Shown: in pieces, positions 1 to 6,555 of the stretch | How positions within the stretch are numbered: position 1 is the stretch's first letter | How the letters are laid out: the number at the start of each line of letters is the position of its first letter | Assembly (NCBI GenBank): GCA_020696885.1 | Contig: JAJFMS010000055.1 | Location: 1-9,718, forward strand | Length of the DNA stretch: 9,718 nt | DNA from: Armatimonadota bacterium | GTDB taxonomy: Bacteria; Armatimonadota; SYMT01 | Reading direction: 5' to 3' | Program-made: the position numbers and the translations under genes | Notes under the pieces: generated by a model | The model's database searches: none | What the model saw: the letters and a program-made list of their open reading frames with translations, nothing else | What the model was told of the DNA's origin: nothing

Positions 1-1203
1 GGCGAGTACCGCACGCTGTTCAGCGAGGCGCAGCGCGCCCGGTGGGACACGCTGAAGGCGGCTGTTACGGCGGTCGAGGCTGCCCGCCCGGCGGCGCTTC
101 CCACGGCACTCGCGATGGCCGACTTCGGGGCCACCCCGCGGGAGACGTGGCTGCTGGACCGCGGCGACCTCCACCTCAAGAAAGAGCGGGTGGAGCTGGG
201 CTTTCTCTCGGTGCTCACTGCGGGGCAACCACCGGCAGCGTATTGGGCCGACGCGAAGCGGCAGGGCACGCGTACCGACACCACCTACCAGCGGCGGGCG
301 CTGGCCGAGTGGATGGCGGACCCGAAGCAAGGCGCCGGCGCCCTCCTGGCCCGTGTGGCGGTGAACCGGCTGTGGCAGCACCACTTCGGGGAGGGGCTGG
401 TGCGCACCGTCAACGATTTCGGCAAACAGGGTGAGGCGCCCAGCCACCCGGAGCTGCTGGAGTGGCTCAGCTCCGAGCTGATTCAGGGGGGCTGGAAGCT
501 GAAGCCGCTGCACCGGCTGCTGGTGCTCTCCAGCACCTACCGGCAGTCCGCGGCGCCCGGAGGCGGGGCGGCGGACCCGCGGCGGGTGGATCCGGAGAAC
601 CGCCTGCTGTGGCACCGTGCGCCGCGACGGATCGAGGCGGAAGCGTTCCGGGACGCGATGCTCTCCGTGAGCGGCAGCCTCAACGAGCAGCGATACGGAC
701 CGGCGTTCAAGCCGCCGATCCAGCCGGAGGCGATCCAGGCGCGCAACGTGAAGGACCCTTACCCGGCGAACGTGAAGGACACCCCCGAGACGCGCCGCCG
801 CACCATCTACTCGTTCCACAAGCGGGTGGTCCAGTACCCGCTCCTGCAGGCGTTCGACGGCCCGGATGCGGCGGCAAGCTGCGGCCGGCGCAACACCACC
901 ACCGTCGCGCCGCAGGCCCTGGCGGTGCTGAACGAACCGTTCGTCCGGCTGCGGGCCCAGGATTTGGCGGCCCGGGTCCGCGCGGACGCCGGAGAGGACG
1001 CCGCGGCCCAGGTAGACCGCGCGTACCGGCTGGCGCTCGGCCGGGCTCCGGCGCCGAAGGAGCAGGCCGCGGCGCTGCGGTTCCTGGAGCAGCAGGCGGC
1101 TCGGCGCAAGGCGCGGGACGCCGGTACGGACGCCGGACTGTTGGCGCTGACGGACTTCGCCCAGGTGCTCTTCGGGCTCAACGAGTTCATGTATGTCGAC
1201 TAG
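1..1203 (+). CDS. DUF1549/DUF1553 (PSD1-type) protein, 3' part only
   Basis: The reading frame is open from the first base to TAG at 1201-1203, so about 400 C-terminal residues are present and the start lies outside the window. The first ~95 residues are the linker that normally joins DUF1549 to DUF1553, including a TPRETWLLDRGD segment like the usual 'TPxxTxxLxRGD'. DUF1553 follows from about residue 98, with NRLWQHHFGEGLV (122-134), a HPELLEWL segment, GGWKLKPLHRLLV with STYRQS, and a late TVAPQALAVLNEPF. The protein ends in NEFMYVD, a common ending for the family. These proteins are usually exported, often carry an N-terminal cytochrome-like (PSCyt1) region, and have no proven reaction. 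The DUF1501 start codon lies inside the last codons of this gene, so the two are probably translationally coupled. The family call is firm; whether a haem domain is present upstream cannot be seen. Confidence 0.93.
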   Translation, partial: GEYRTLFSEAQRARWDTLKAAVTAVEAARPAALPTALAMADFGATPRETWLLDRGDLHLKKERVELGFLSVLTAGQPPAAYWADAKRQGTRTDTTYQRRALAEWMADPKQGAGALLARVAVNRLWQHHFGEGLVRTVNDFGKQGEAPSHPELLEWLSSELIQGGWKLKPLHRLLVLSSTYRQSAAPGGGAADPRRVDPENRLLWHRAPRRIEAEAFRDAMLSVSGSLNEQRYGPAFKPPIQPEAIQARNVKDPYPANVKDTPETRRRTIYSFHKRVVQYPLLQAFDGPDAAASCGRRNTTTVAPQALAVLNEPFVRLRAQDLAARVRADAGEDAAAQVDRAYRLALGRAPAPKEQAAALRFLEQQAARRKARDAGTDAGLLALTDFAQVLFGLNEFMYVD

Positions 1204-2638
1204 AGAGACGCGAATGCGCAAGACGTCGGGCACGCACTGCGGCCGGTACCAGGGCTTTTCCAGCCGGCGGGACTTCCTGAAGAAGGCGGGAGCCGGCTTT
1301 GGCACGCTGGCGCTGGCGGAGCTGCTGGGCACGCCCGGAGCCTCCGCGGCGCCGAAGACGGTCACCGTCGATCCGCTGGCTCCTCGGAAGCCGCACTTCG
1401 CGCCGCGGGCCAAGCGCATCATCTGGCTGTTCATGGAAGGCGGGCCGAGCGGCGTGGATCTGTTCGATCCGAAGCCCGAGCTCACCAGACGCCACGGCAC
1501 GAAGTTCGACATCGACGTGTTCAACGGCAATCCGGGGCCGCTGATGCGGTCGCCGTTCACCTTCAAGCAGTACGGCCAGAGCGGTGCCTGGGTGTGCGAT
1601 CGCTACCCGAACGTAGCGAAGCACGTGGATGAGATCGCCTTCATCAAGAGCTGCTACACGGAGTCCAACAACCACGTCCCGGCGCTTTACCAGATCAACA
1701 CCGGCATCCCCCGGCCGGGTCTGCCCAGCGCCGGCGCCTGGGTTACCTACGGGCTGGGCTCGGAGAGCCGGAACCTGCCGGGGTACGTGGTGCTGGGCAA
1801 CAGCGACGGCGTGAAGGGCGGCCCGATCAACTGGAGCGCCGGGTTCCTGCCCACCGGCTATCAGGGCACCCTGTTCCGCTCCCAGGGCGCGCCGGTGCTC
1901 AACCTCACCCGCCCGGACCGCGTGACGCGAGACGACCAGCGGGCGCAGATCGACCTCCTCAACGAGCTAAACGCAGAACACCTCCGGGAGCACGACCACG
2001 AGGCGGAGCTGCTGGCGCGGGTGCAGAGCTTCGAGCTGGCGTTCCGGATGCAGATGGAGGCTACTGGGCTGGTGGACTTCTCCGACGAGACGGAGCAGAC
2101 CCGCACGATGTACGGGCTGGACCGGAGTGCCTCGCGCAACTTCGGCACCAAGTGCCTGATGGCGCGGCGGCTGGTGGAGCGCGGCGTACGGTTCGTGCAG
2201 GTGTACAGCGACGGCGAGTGGGACGCGCACGGCAACCTCACCGCCAACCACGGCGGCCACTGCGCCGCCACGGATCAGCCGATCCACGGGCTGCTTACGG
2301 ATCTCAAGCAGCGCGGCTTGCTGGACGATACGCTCATCGTCTGGGGCGGGGAGTTCGGCCGGATGCCGGTCTCCCAGGGCGGAGACGGCCGGGACCACAA
2401 CCCGCACGGCTTCCTCACCTGGATGGCGGGTGCGGGGATCAAGGGCGGCACCAGCTACGGGGAGACGGACGAGATTGGGTTCAAAGCAGAGGTGGACCGC
2501 GTGAGCGTGCACGACCTCCACGCCACGATGCTCCACCTCCTCGGCATGGACCACGAGCGGCTGACCTACTTCCACAATGGCCGCAGCTACCGCCTGACGG
2601 ACGTGGCCGGGAACGTGCTTTCGAAGATCCTTACCTGA
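1193..2638 (+). CDS. DUF1501 family protein with Tat signal (alkaline phosphatase/sulfatase-like fold)
   Basis: The protein has 481 residues, normal for the family. A twin-arginine signal is visible: SSRRDFLKK at 23-31, a hydrophobic stretch at 32-46, and a likely cleavage after ASA (50-52), so it should be exported folded. Family signatures follow in order: MEGGPSGVDLFDPKPEL (81-97), NNHVPALYQINTG (159-171), EWDAHGN (342-348), GGEFGRMP (385-392), GRDHNPHGF (399-407) and HDLHATMLHLLGMDHERLTY (440-459). The conserved Asp/His residues fit the metal-binding pattern of the alkaline phosphatase/sulfatase superfamily; the substrate is unknown. The ATG at 1193 overlaps the upstream gene by 11 nt. 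The in-frame ATG at 1214 (residue 8) follows an AGAGAG run and is an equally plausible start; both keep the Tat signal intact. It is normally paired with DUF1549/DUF1553, as here. Confidence 0.95.
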   Translation: MSTRETRMRKTSGTHCGRYQGFSSRRDFLKKAGAGFGTLALAELLGTPGASAAPKTVTVDPLAPRKPHFAPRAKRIIWLFMEGGPSGVDLFDPKPELTRRHGTKFDIDVFNGNPGPLMRSPFTFKQYGQSGAWVCDRYPNVAKHVDEIAFIKSCYTESNNHVPALYQINTGIPRPGLPSAGAWVTYGLGSESRNLPGYVVLGNSDGVKGGPINWSAGFLPTGYQGTLFRSQGAPVLNLTRPDRVTRDDQRAQIDLLNELNAEHLREHDHEAELLARVQSFELAFRMQMEATGLVDFSDETEQTRTMYGLDRSASRNFGTKCLMARRLVERGVRFVQVYSDGEWDAHGNLTANHGGHCAATDQPIHGLLTDLKQRGLLDDTLIVWGGEFGRMPVSQGGDGRDHNPHGFLTWMAGAGIKGGTSYGETDEIGFKAEVDRVSVHDLHATMLHLLGMDHERLTYFHNGRSYRLTDVAGNVLSKILT

Positions 2639-2697
2639 GCTGGTGAAGCCGATCGACCCGCTCGCGCTGAAGAAGCTCCTGGCCAAGCGAGCTGACG

Positions 2698-2746
2698 GGC
2701 TGCCGGCACGCCGCTACTCCACACGGCAGCCGGTAAGAACCGGCTG
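2698..2746. terminator. candidate hairpins in the convergent 3' region
   Basis: The DUF1501 gene (stop at 2638) and the beta-helix gene (stop at 2714 on the minus strand) converge across only 75 nt. Two inverted repeats are visible. One pairs GGCTGCCG (2698-2705) with CGGCAGCC (2724-2731). The other pairs CAGCCGGT (2727-2734) with ACCGGCTG (2739-2746) around a 4-nt loop. They share bases 2727-2731, so they exclude each other. The second lies inside the last codons of the beta-helix gene. Neither has a clear T run, so terminator function is a weak inference. Confidence 0.25.
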
Positions 2747-4591
2747 GCCGCCGTCCCAGGTGACCACGTTGCCCTTGGCGTTGCCGAAGAGCTCGCAGTC
2801 GATCAGGGTGCCGCGGCCGTTCTGCGCCACCGCGAGGCCATGCTTCTTGCCCTTATAGATCCGGCACTTGCGCAGGGTAGGGTTCGCCTCGTGCGTGATG
2901 CCGACGCCGGAGGTGCCGTTCCCATAGGCCTCGCATCCTTCCAGGGTCCCGGTAGCTGAGAGCCGGAAGTAGACGCCGTCCTCCCCGTTGTCGTAGAACC
3001 GGCAGCCGCGGGCCACCGGGTTCGCCTGGGTCTGGATGTTGGCGCCGTACTTCTGGTTCTCGTACATGCTGCAGGCTTCCAGCGTGCCGGTGGATTCCTC
3101 TTCGATCCAGATCCCGGCCGAAGCCGCGTGGTGGAGCCGGCAGTTGCGGAGGGTGGGGTTGGAGTTGCTGTGGACGCCGACGTTGGACTGCTCCGCGCCC
3201 CAGATCTCACAGTCGTCCAGCACGGGGGAAGCGCCGCCCGTCATGCCGACGTTGTCCTTCTTGCCATCGTGGATGCGGCACCGGCGGAGGGTGGGGGCGC
3301 TCTGCTCGCCCATGCCCACGCACTCCCAGTCCTGGCTGCCGGAGATCTCGCAGTCCAGCACCGTGCCGCGGGTGCCGCTGCCGCGGAAGGCGAGACCGCT
3401 GCCCCGGGTGTTCCGGATCTGCGTGGTGCGGATCGTGGGATCGCTCCCCTCGAGCACCAGGATCCCCACGGCGCCATTGTCGAAGACCTGGCACCCATCA
3501 ACGGTGCCCCGGCTCCGGGCGGTGAAGATGATCCCGTTCGGGCTGTCGTGGACCCGCGTGCGCTGCAGCGCCGGGCTGGAGCCGCTCACGCCCACGCCCC
3601 AGAGCGCGTTCTTGTAGAGGTCGCAGGCCTCCAGGGTGCCGAGACCGCCGCTGAACACGGAGATCCCGTCGCGCCGGTTGTCGTGGCTCCTCACCCGCCG
3701 GAGCACCGGGTTGCTCTTCCCACTGATCCCGGCGCCGCTGCCGGCGTTGGCGAACAGCTCGCAGTCTTCCGCGGCGCCTCCGGCGGCGGCCTCGAAGTGC
3801 AGCCCCTCGCCCTGGTTGTCATGGAGGGTGCAGTCCCGGAGCGTCGGCTTTGCGCCGAGGACGGAGACGCCGTGGTTGCCGTTGCCGGAGATCTCGCACC
3901 CGTCCAGGCTCGGCTCGGCGCCCTCGAAGATCAGCACGCCGTCGCGGCTGGCGCCCTGAATGCGGCACTTGCGGAGGTAGGGCTTCGACGCGGTCCCGTG
4001 AATCCCAACGCTCGCCTTCACGCCGGAGGTGATCCGGCACTCCTCCAGCACCAGCTTCCCAAGTGGGAGATCGACGGTGTGCTCCACCACCTGATCGCCG
4101 GCGTTCTGGCGCAGCGTGAGCCCCCGCACGACAGCCACGCCCGCAAAGCGCATGGCGAGTGCGGGCGCCCCGCTGCCTTCCACGATCACCTCGGACTTCG
4201 GGGCCTGCGGCGCGATCTCCACGGAGCGCTCCAGCACCAGGCTCTCCGGATAGGTCCCGGCGCAGACCAGGATCCGGGCTCCAGCGGGGGCTTTTTTGAG
4301 CGCCTGCCCGATGGTGCGGTACGGGCTGCCGCCGAGCGGCGAGACTACCAGCGTGACGATGGTAGCCGGCTTCCGTACGGGTGCTGCCGGCTGCCTGGCA
4401 GCCGGGGCCGTTCCTGCGGTCCGCGCCGGCTTCCGGACCGGCGGTTTGGGGGCGGGCGCTCGGGGTGCGTTACGCCGGGCGGGGACCAGGTCATCCAGCG
4501 ACACCCCTTTCTTCGGGGCGGCGAGACCGGCCGCGGTTGTCCCAAGGAAGGTCAAGCTCCAGAGGGCCATCCAGGTGTTGCTGCGGGACAC
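2714..4591 (-). CDS. secreted right-handed beta-helix repeat protein
   Basis: The protein has 625 residues. A signal peptide covers about 1-25 (hydrophobic MALWSLTFLG, then AGLAA before PKK). A Pro/Ala/Arg-rich linker spans about 38-78 and probably acts as a spacer. From about 85 a parallel beta-helix begins with PLGGSPYRTIGQALKKAPAG, the usual entry of pectate-lyase/NosD-like folds, and CAGTYPESLVLERSVEI. Then come about 20 coils of ~23 residues, many alternating between NPTLRxCRI and GTLExCxxYxN types. A Cys at the same coil position recurs in 17 of 20 coils, from C185 to C622. No catalytic pectate-lyase or NosD copper residues could be assigned, so binding or surface roles are as likely as enzymatic ones. 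The start is GTG at 4591, supported by GAGG seven bases upstream. It lies in the same direction as the PLD-containing block but 189 nt after it. Confidence 0.9.
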   Translation of the reverse strand: MSRSNTWMALWSLTFLGTTAAGLAAPKKGVSLDDLVPARRNAPRAPAPKPPVRKPARTAGTAPAARQPAAPVRKPATIVTLVVSPLGGSPYRTIGQALKKAPAGARILVCAGTYPESLVLERSVEIAPQAPKSEVIVEGSGAPALAMRFAGVAVVRGLTLRQNAGDQVVEHTVDLPLGKLVLEECRITSGVKASVGIHGTASKPYLRKCRIQGASRDGVLIFEGAEPSLDGCEISGNGNHGVSVLGAKPTLRDCTLHDNQGEGLHFEAAAGGAAEDCELFANAGSGAGISGKSNPVLRRVRSHDNRRDGISVFSGGLGTLEACDLYKNALWGVGVSGSSPALQRTRVHDSPNGIIFTARSRGTVDGCQVFDNGAVGILVLEGSDPTIRTTQIRNTRGSGLAFRGSGTRGTVLDCEISGSQDWECVGMGEQSAPTLRRCRIHDGKKDNVGMTGGASPVLDDCEIWGAEQSNVGVHSNSNPTLRNCRLHHAASAGIWIEEESTGTLEACSMYENQKYGANIQTQANPVARGCRFYDNGEDGVYFRLSATGTLEGCEAYGNGTSGVGITHEANPTLRKCRIYKGKKHGLAVAQNGRGTLIDCELFGNAKGNVVTWDGGQPVLTGCRVE

Positions 4592-4780
4592 GGATCATCC
4601 TCACCCGGCGGCGCCGGAAACGGGTAGTCGAAGTGTTGGTGATATTATCGGTGATCCTGGCGGTGCCCGGGTGATTGCGGCTTTGCGTGGTGGACTACGA
4701 GTATCGAGAACACCGGCGGTCTGGCGACACGCCGGCTACAGGTAACAGGAGCACCTTCCCGACCGATGATGCTGGCCTCC
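4592..4780 (-). other. 189-nt spacer upstream of the beta-helix gene
   Basis: There is no convincing gene here. Read on the minus strand it holds an AT-richer segment (CGATAATATC at 4650-4641, about 50 nt before the GTG start) that could be a -10 region, but I see no matching -35. A short GC inverted repeat (4713-4718 with 4730-4735) lies nearer the upstream gene. The spacing suggests the beta-helix gene could have its own promoter, but this is weak. Confidence 0.25.
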
Positions 4781-5263
4781 CTACCGCTGCCAGAACTTCC
4801 ACCACGGACGGGGCGCCGGCTGCTGGTCCAGCTCCACTTCTAGCTCGCCGGGCGCTTCGTCCACGCCGTAGAGGCGACCTTTCATCCCGAGGTGGAACCG
4901 GTCGGTGCCCCACAGCCGCGGCTCCAGGTCCACGTAGATCTGGTCGCTGCGCTCGGTGTCCAGATCGCGCGCCACCCAGGAGAAGACACCCGCGAGCTGC
5001 TCCTCGTGCGTGGGAGAGCGTACCAGGAGCTGGAACGCGACGGAGAGGGAGGCCCGGCGCACTTGGAGCTGTCCCGGGTCGTCCAGGGTCTCTTTGCCGC
5101 CCGCCAGGAAGTACGGCTTGTCCACGATCCGCAGCCAGATCACCCGGCTGTCGGGGACTTGCGTCCCAAGCTGGTGCTCCAGTTCGTCCCGCACCGCCTG
5201 CGCCGGGTCCTCGCCCAGCCACTCCAGCGGCCACTCGCAGTCCCGGATCGGCGTTAGATCACT
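4781..5263 (-). CDS. unrecognised 160-codon open frame; probable frameshifted 3' continuation of the PLD gene
   Basis: I do not recognise the family. The frame is protein-like: mixed hydrophobic strands (VIWLRIVDKPYFLAGG; LSVAFQLLV), a balanced acidic/basic content, and a Trp-rich tail PWWKFWQR before TAG at 4781-4783. No ATG, GTG or TTG lies near its natural beginning (EWSDLTPIRDCEW). The nearest in-frame starts are an ATG at 5359 and a GTG at 5632, both within the PLD gene where this frame looks like an out-of-phase shadow, and an internal GTG at 5194 that would give 137 residues and drop the DLTPIRDCEWPLEWLG segment. The given coordinates begin just after the conserved W that would follow the PLD stop. 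It directly adjoins that stop, so a single gene broken by a frameshift is the simplest reading. A separate gene with a non-canonical start, or a fusion made by rearrangement, are alternatives. Confidence 0.55.
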   Translation of the reverse strand, partial: SDLTPIRDCEWPLEWLGEDPAQAVRDELEHQLGTQVPDSRVIWLRIVDKPYFLAGGKETLDDPGQLQVRRASLSVAFQLLVRSPTHEEQLAGVFSWVARDLDTERSDQIYVDLEPRLWGTDRFHLGMKGRLYGVDEAPGELEVELDQQPAPRPWWKFWQR

Positions 5264-6029
5264 CCACTCCTTCGAGTAGCGCGCGGTGGGACAGGTTGGA
5301 CGAGCCGATGTACACGGTGGTGAAGCCGGAGTCCCGCCGGAAGAGCCAGGCTTTGGCATGCAGTCGGGTGCGAGCCGGCGGCGTATCGTAGGCCACGCGG
5401 ACCGCCACCAACCGGTCCAGCGCCCGCCGCTGGGTGGCACCCATGTAGGTAGACGTGAGCACGCGCAGCCGGCCGCCGCGAGCGAGCAAGCCGCGAATGC
5501 CGGTTTCCAGCAGCCGAACCCCGTGCCAATTGATGAACGCGCAGAGCAGATCCACTTGATCAGCGGACTCCAACTCGCGCTGCAACTGCATCCCCAGCCC
5601 GGGCTCACCCGGTTCGTTGACCAGGAGCGCACTCTCGGAAAGCGGGATCAACGGCGCTTGCCGGGGCGAATTGCCCAGCGCCAGGACCTCGGTAAGCAGG
5701 CGGAGCGGCTCGGATGGATGCTCTTCTGGTCGCCGGTCCGTCTCCGTGGCGTGTGCGTCGAGCGCCTCCAGCGCTGCGGAAGTGGCGGCGGTTAGCGAGG
5801 TCAGGTCATCGGCAGAGGTGCCATGCTTCAGAGCCGCGAGGAGCCGTTCGGCTATTCCCGCCAGGTGCCGCGCCAGTAGCTGGGGGGCTCGCTCTCGGGA
5901 TACCGGCTCGGTGGAAGCCGCCCCCGCCTTCAGCCGTTCCAGCTCGGAAGTGAGCTCATCGGTCAGGAGCCGGTCGTAGAGACCCGGAGGCAGGTGGACA
6001 CGCCGTTCGGAAGGTTTTGCCATGGTCAC
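5259..6029 (-). CDS. PLD-like (HKD) protein, helicase-associated type, ending early
   Basis: The protein has 256 residues from GTG at 6029, or 254 from the ATG at 6023; neither has a strong Shine-Dalgarno. It resembles the N-terminal region of large superfamily II helicases that carry a phospholipase D-like module: LPPGLYDRLLTDEL (13-26), a helical region, then IPLSESALLVNEPGEP (128-142), LLCAFINWHGVRLLE (161-175), TSTYMGATQRRALDRLV (192-208). The HKD signature is RLHAKAWLF (222-230; H224, K226) followed by YIGSSNLS (240-247). PLD-fold enzymes use paired HKD motifs for phosphodiester cleavage, so this one would need to dimerise. It stops at LLEGVE, exactly where relatives continue with EWNVRLS-like sequence, and no helicase domain follows. 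The stop TGA (5259-5261) abuts a tandem ACTCC repeat, which suggests a frameshift. It could be a short working protein, a decaying gene, or a read error. Confidence 0.75.
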   Translation of the reverse strand: MTMAKPSERRVHLPPGLYDRLLTDELTSELERLKAGAASTEPVSRERAPQLLARHLAGIAERLLAALKHGTSADDLTSLTAATSAALEALDAHATETDRRPEEHPSEPLRLLTEVLALGNSPRQAPLIPLSESALLVNEPGEPGLGMQLQRELESADQVDLLCAFINWHGVRLLETGIRGLLARGGRLRVLTSTYMGATQRRALDRLVAVRVAYDTPPARTRLHAKAWLFRRDSGFTTVYIGSSNLSHRALLEGVE

Positions 6030-6054
6030 CGGGCGGAGGCTGAGACCGGATCAG

Positions 6055-6264
6055 CTACTTACCGTGCGGTGTGCCCGGTCGAGCTCCGTGGGCGCGGGCT
6101 TCGAGCACGATGACTCGGAGGCGTTCCGCTTCGTCGCGGGTGGCGTAGAGCTCGCGGAGGAGGGTGTCGCGGTGGTAAAGCTGATAGGACACGCTGCCGA
6201 TCGAGGCGGCCAGGCTTACCACCGGGAACAGCACCGTCAGGCGGCGGAGCTGGGCTTCGGTCAC
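6055..6264 (-). CDS. small bitopic membrane protein B, coiled-coil tail
   Basis: This is a 69-residue protein of no recognised family. The GTG start (6262-6264) overlaps the TGA of the preceding small gene (6261-6263) as GTGA, a strong sign of translational coupling and the reason for choosing this start. Residues 1-8 are a short N-terminus (TEAQLRR). Residues 9-30 form one hydrophobic span (LTVLFPVVSLAASIGSVSYQ). Residues 31-58 are a charged amphipathic helix (LLRELYATRDEAERLRVIVL) that could form a coiled coil. The C-terminus is Gly/Pro/His-rich. The 25-nt gap to the PLD gene suggests one transcript. The topology mirrors its neighbour, so the two may form a heteromeric membrane complex; this is inference. 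Confidence 0.65.
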   Translation of the reverse strand: MTEAQLRRLTVLFPVVSLAASIGSVSYQLYHRDTLLRELYATRDEAERLRVIVLEARAHGARPGTPHGK

Positions 6265-6479
6265 GGGTGTACCTCGTGCGGTTTGATCCGTCCCTCGCGG
6301 AGATCCAGCTCTGTCTGGAGCATGGTGATCGTCGTCTGGGCCTGGAGGAGGTCGTGCTCGATCTTGCCGCTCTCCTTGCCGATAAGGATCGCCCACACCA
6401 TGCCGGCGGTCATCACTGCGAAAGAGAAGAGACAGGCGGCGACGTAACGCCGTTTGCTGCGACCTGGATCCACTGGCAT
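6261..6479 (-). CDS. small bitopic membrane protein A, coiled-coil tail
   Basis: This is a 72-residue protein of no recognised family. The ATG at 6479 is chosen because GGAG lies nine bases upstream on the minus strand; the open frame extends further up, to 6569, but that extension overlaps the end of the ADP-ribosylglycohydrolase gene and looks non-coding. A basic N-terminus (GRSKRRY, 6-12) precedes one membrane span at about 12-34 (AACLFSFAVMTAGMVWAILI), predicting the N-terminus in the cytoplasm. A helical tail follows, with heptad-like hydrophobics (KIEHDLLQAQTTITMLQTEL) and then REGRIKPHEVHP. It starts 76 nt after the glycohydrolase stop and overlaps gene B by 4 nt. FtsL/FtsB-like bitopic proteins share this plan, but no sequence match is claimed. 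Confidence 0.68.
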   Translation of the reverse strand: MPVDPGRSKRRYVAACLFSFAVMTAGMVWAILIGKESGKIEHDLLQAQTTITMLQTELDLREGRIKPHEVHP

Positions 6480-6555
6480 CTCCCGAAGCTCCCGCGGCGG
6501 GGAATGCCCCGACGTCCGTGCCCAGCTTCCCTCTTTGCCTCCGGCAATCCTGCCG

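Noticed and set aside
2643..2858. Plus-strand 71-codon open frame just after the DUF1501 gene (GTG start)
   Set aside because: Only the first ~23 residues look protein-like; the rest runs antisense through the beta-helix gene and reads as a shadow. No family seen.
3128..4627. 499-codon plus-strand open frame
   Set aside because: It is antisense to the beta-helix gene. The Ala/Gly/Pro/Val/His-rich translation is what the complement of a repetitive GC-rich gene produces; there is no signal or domain.
4675..5391. 238-codon plus-strand open frame
   Set aside because: Arg/Pro/Ala-rich shadow opposite the PLD region, with no protein-like features.
5264..5632. N-terminal part of the long open frame that runs 4781-5632
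   Set aside because: Before 5263 this frame is the out-of-phase shadow of the PLD gene (Cys/Trp/Ser/Arg-rich); only the part after the PLD stop looks coding.
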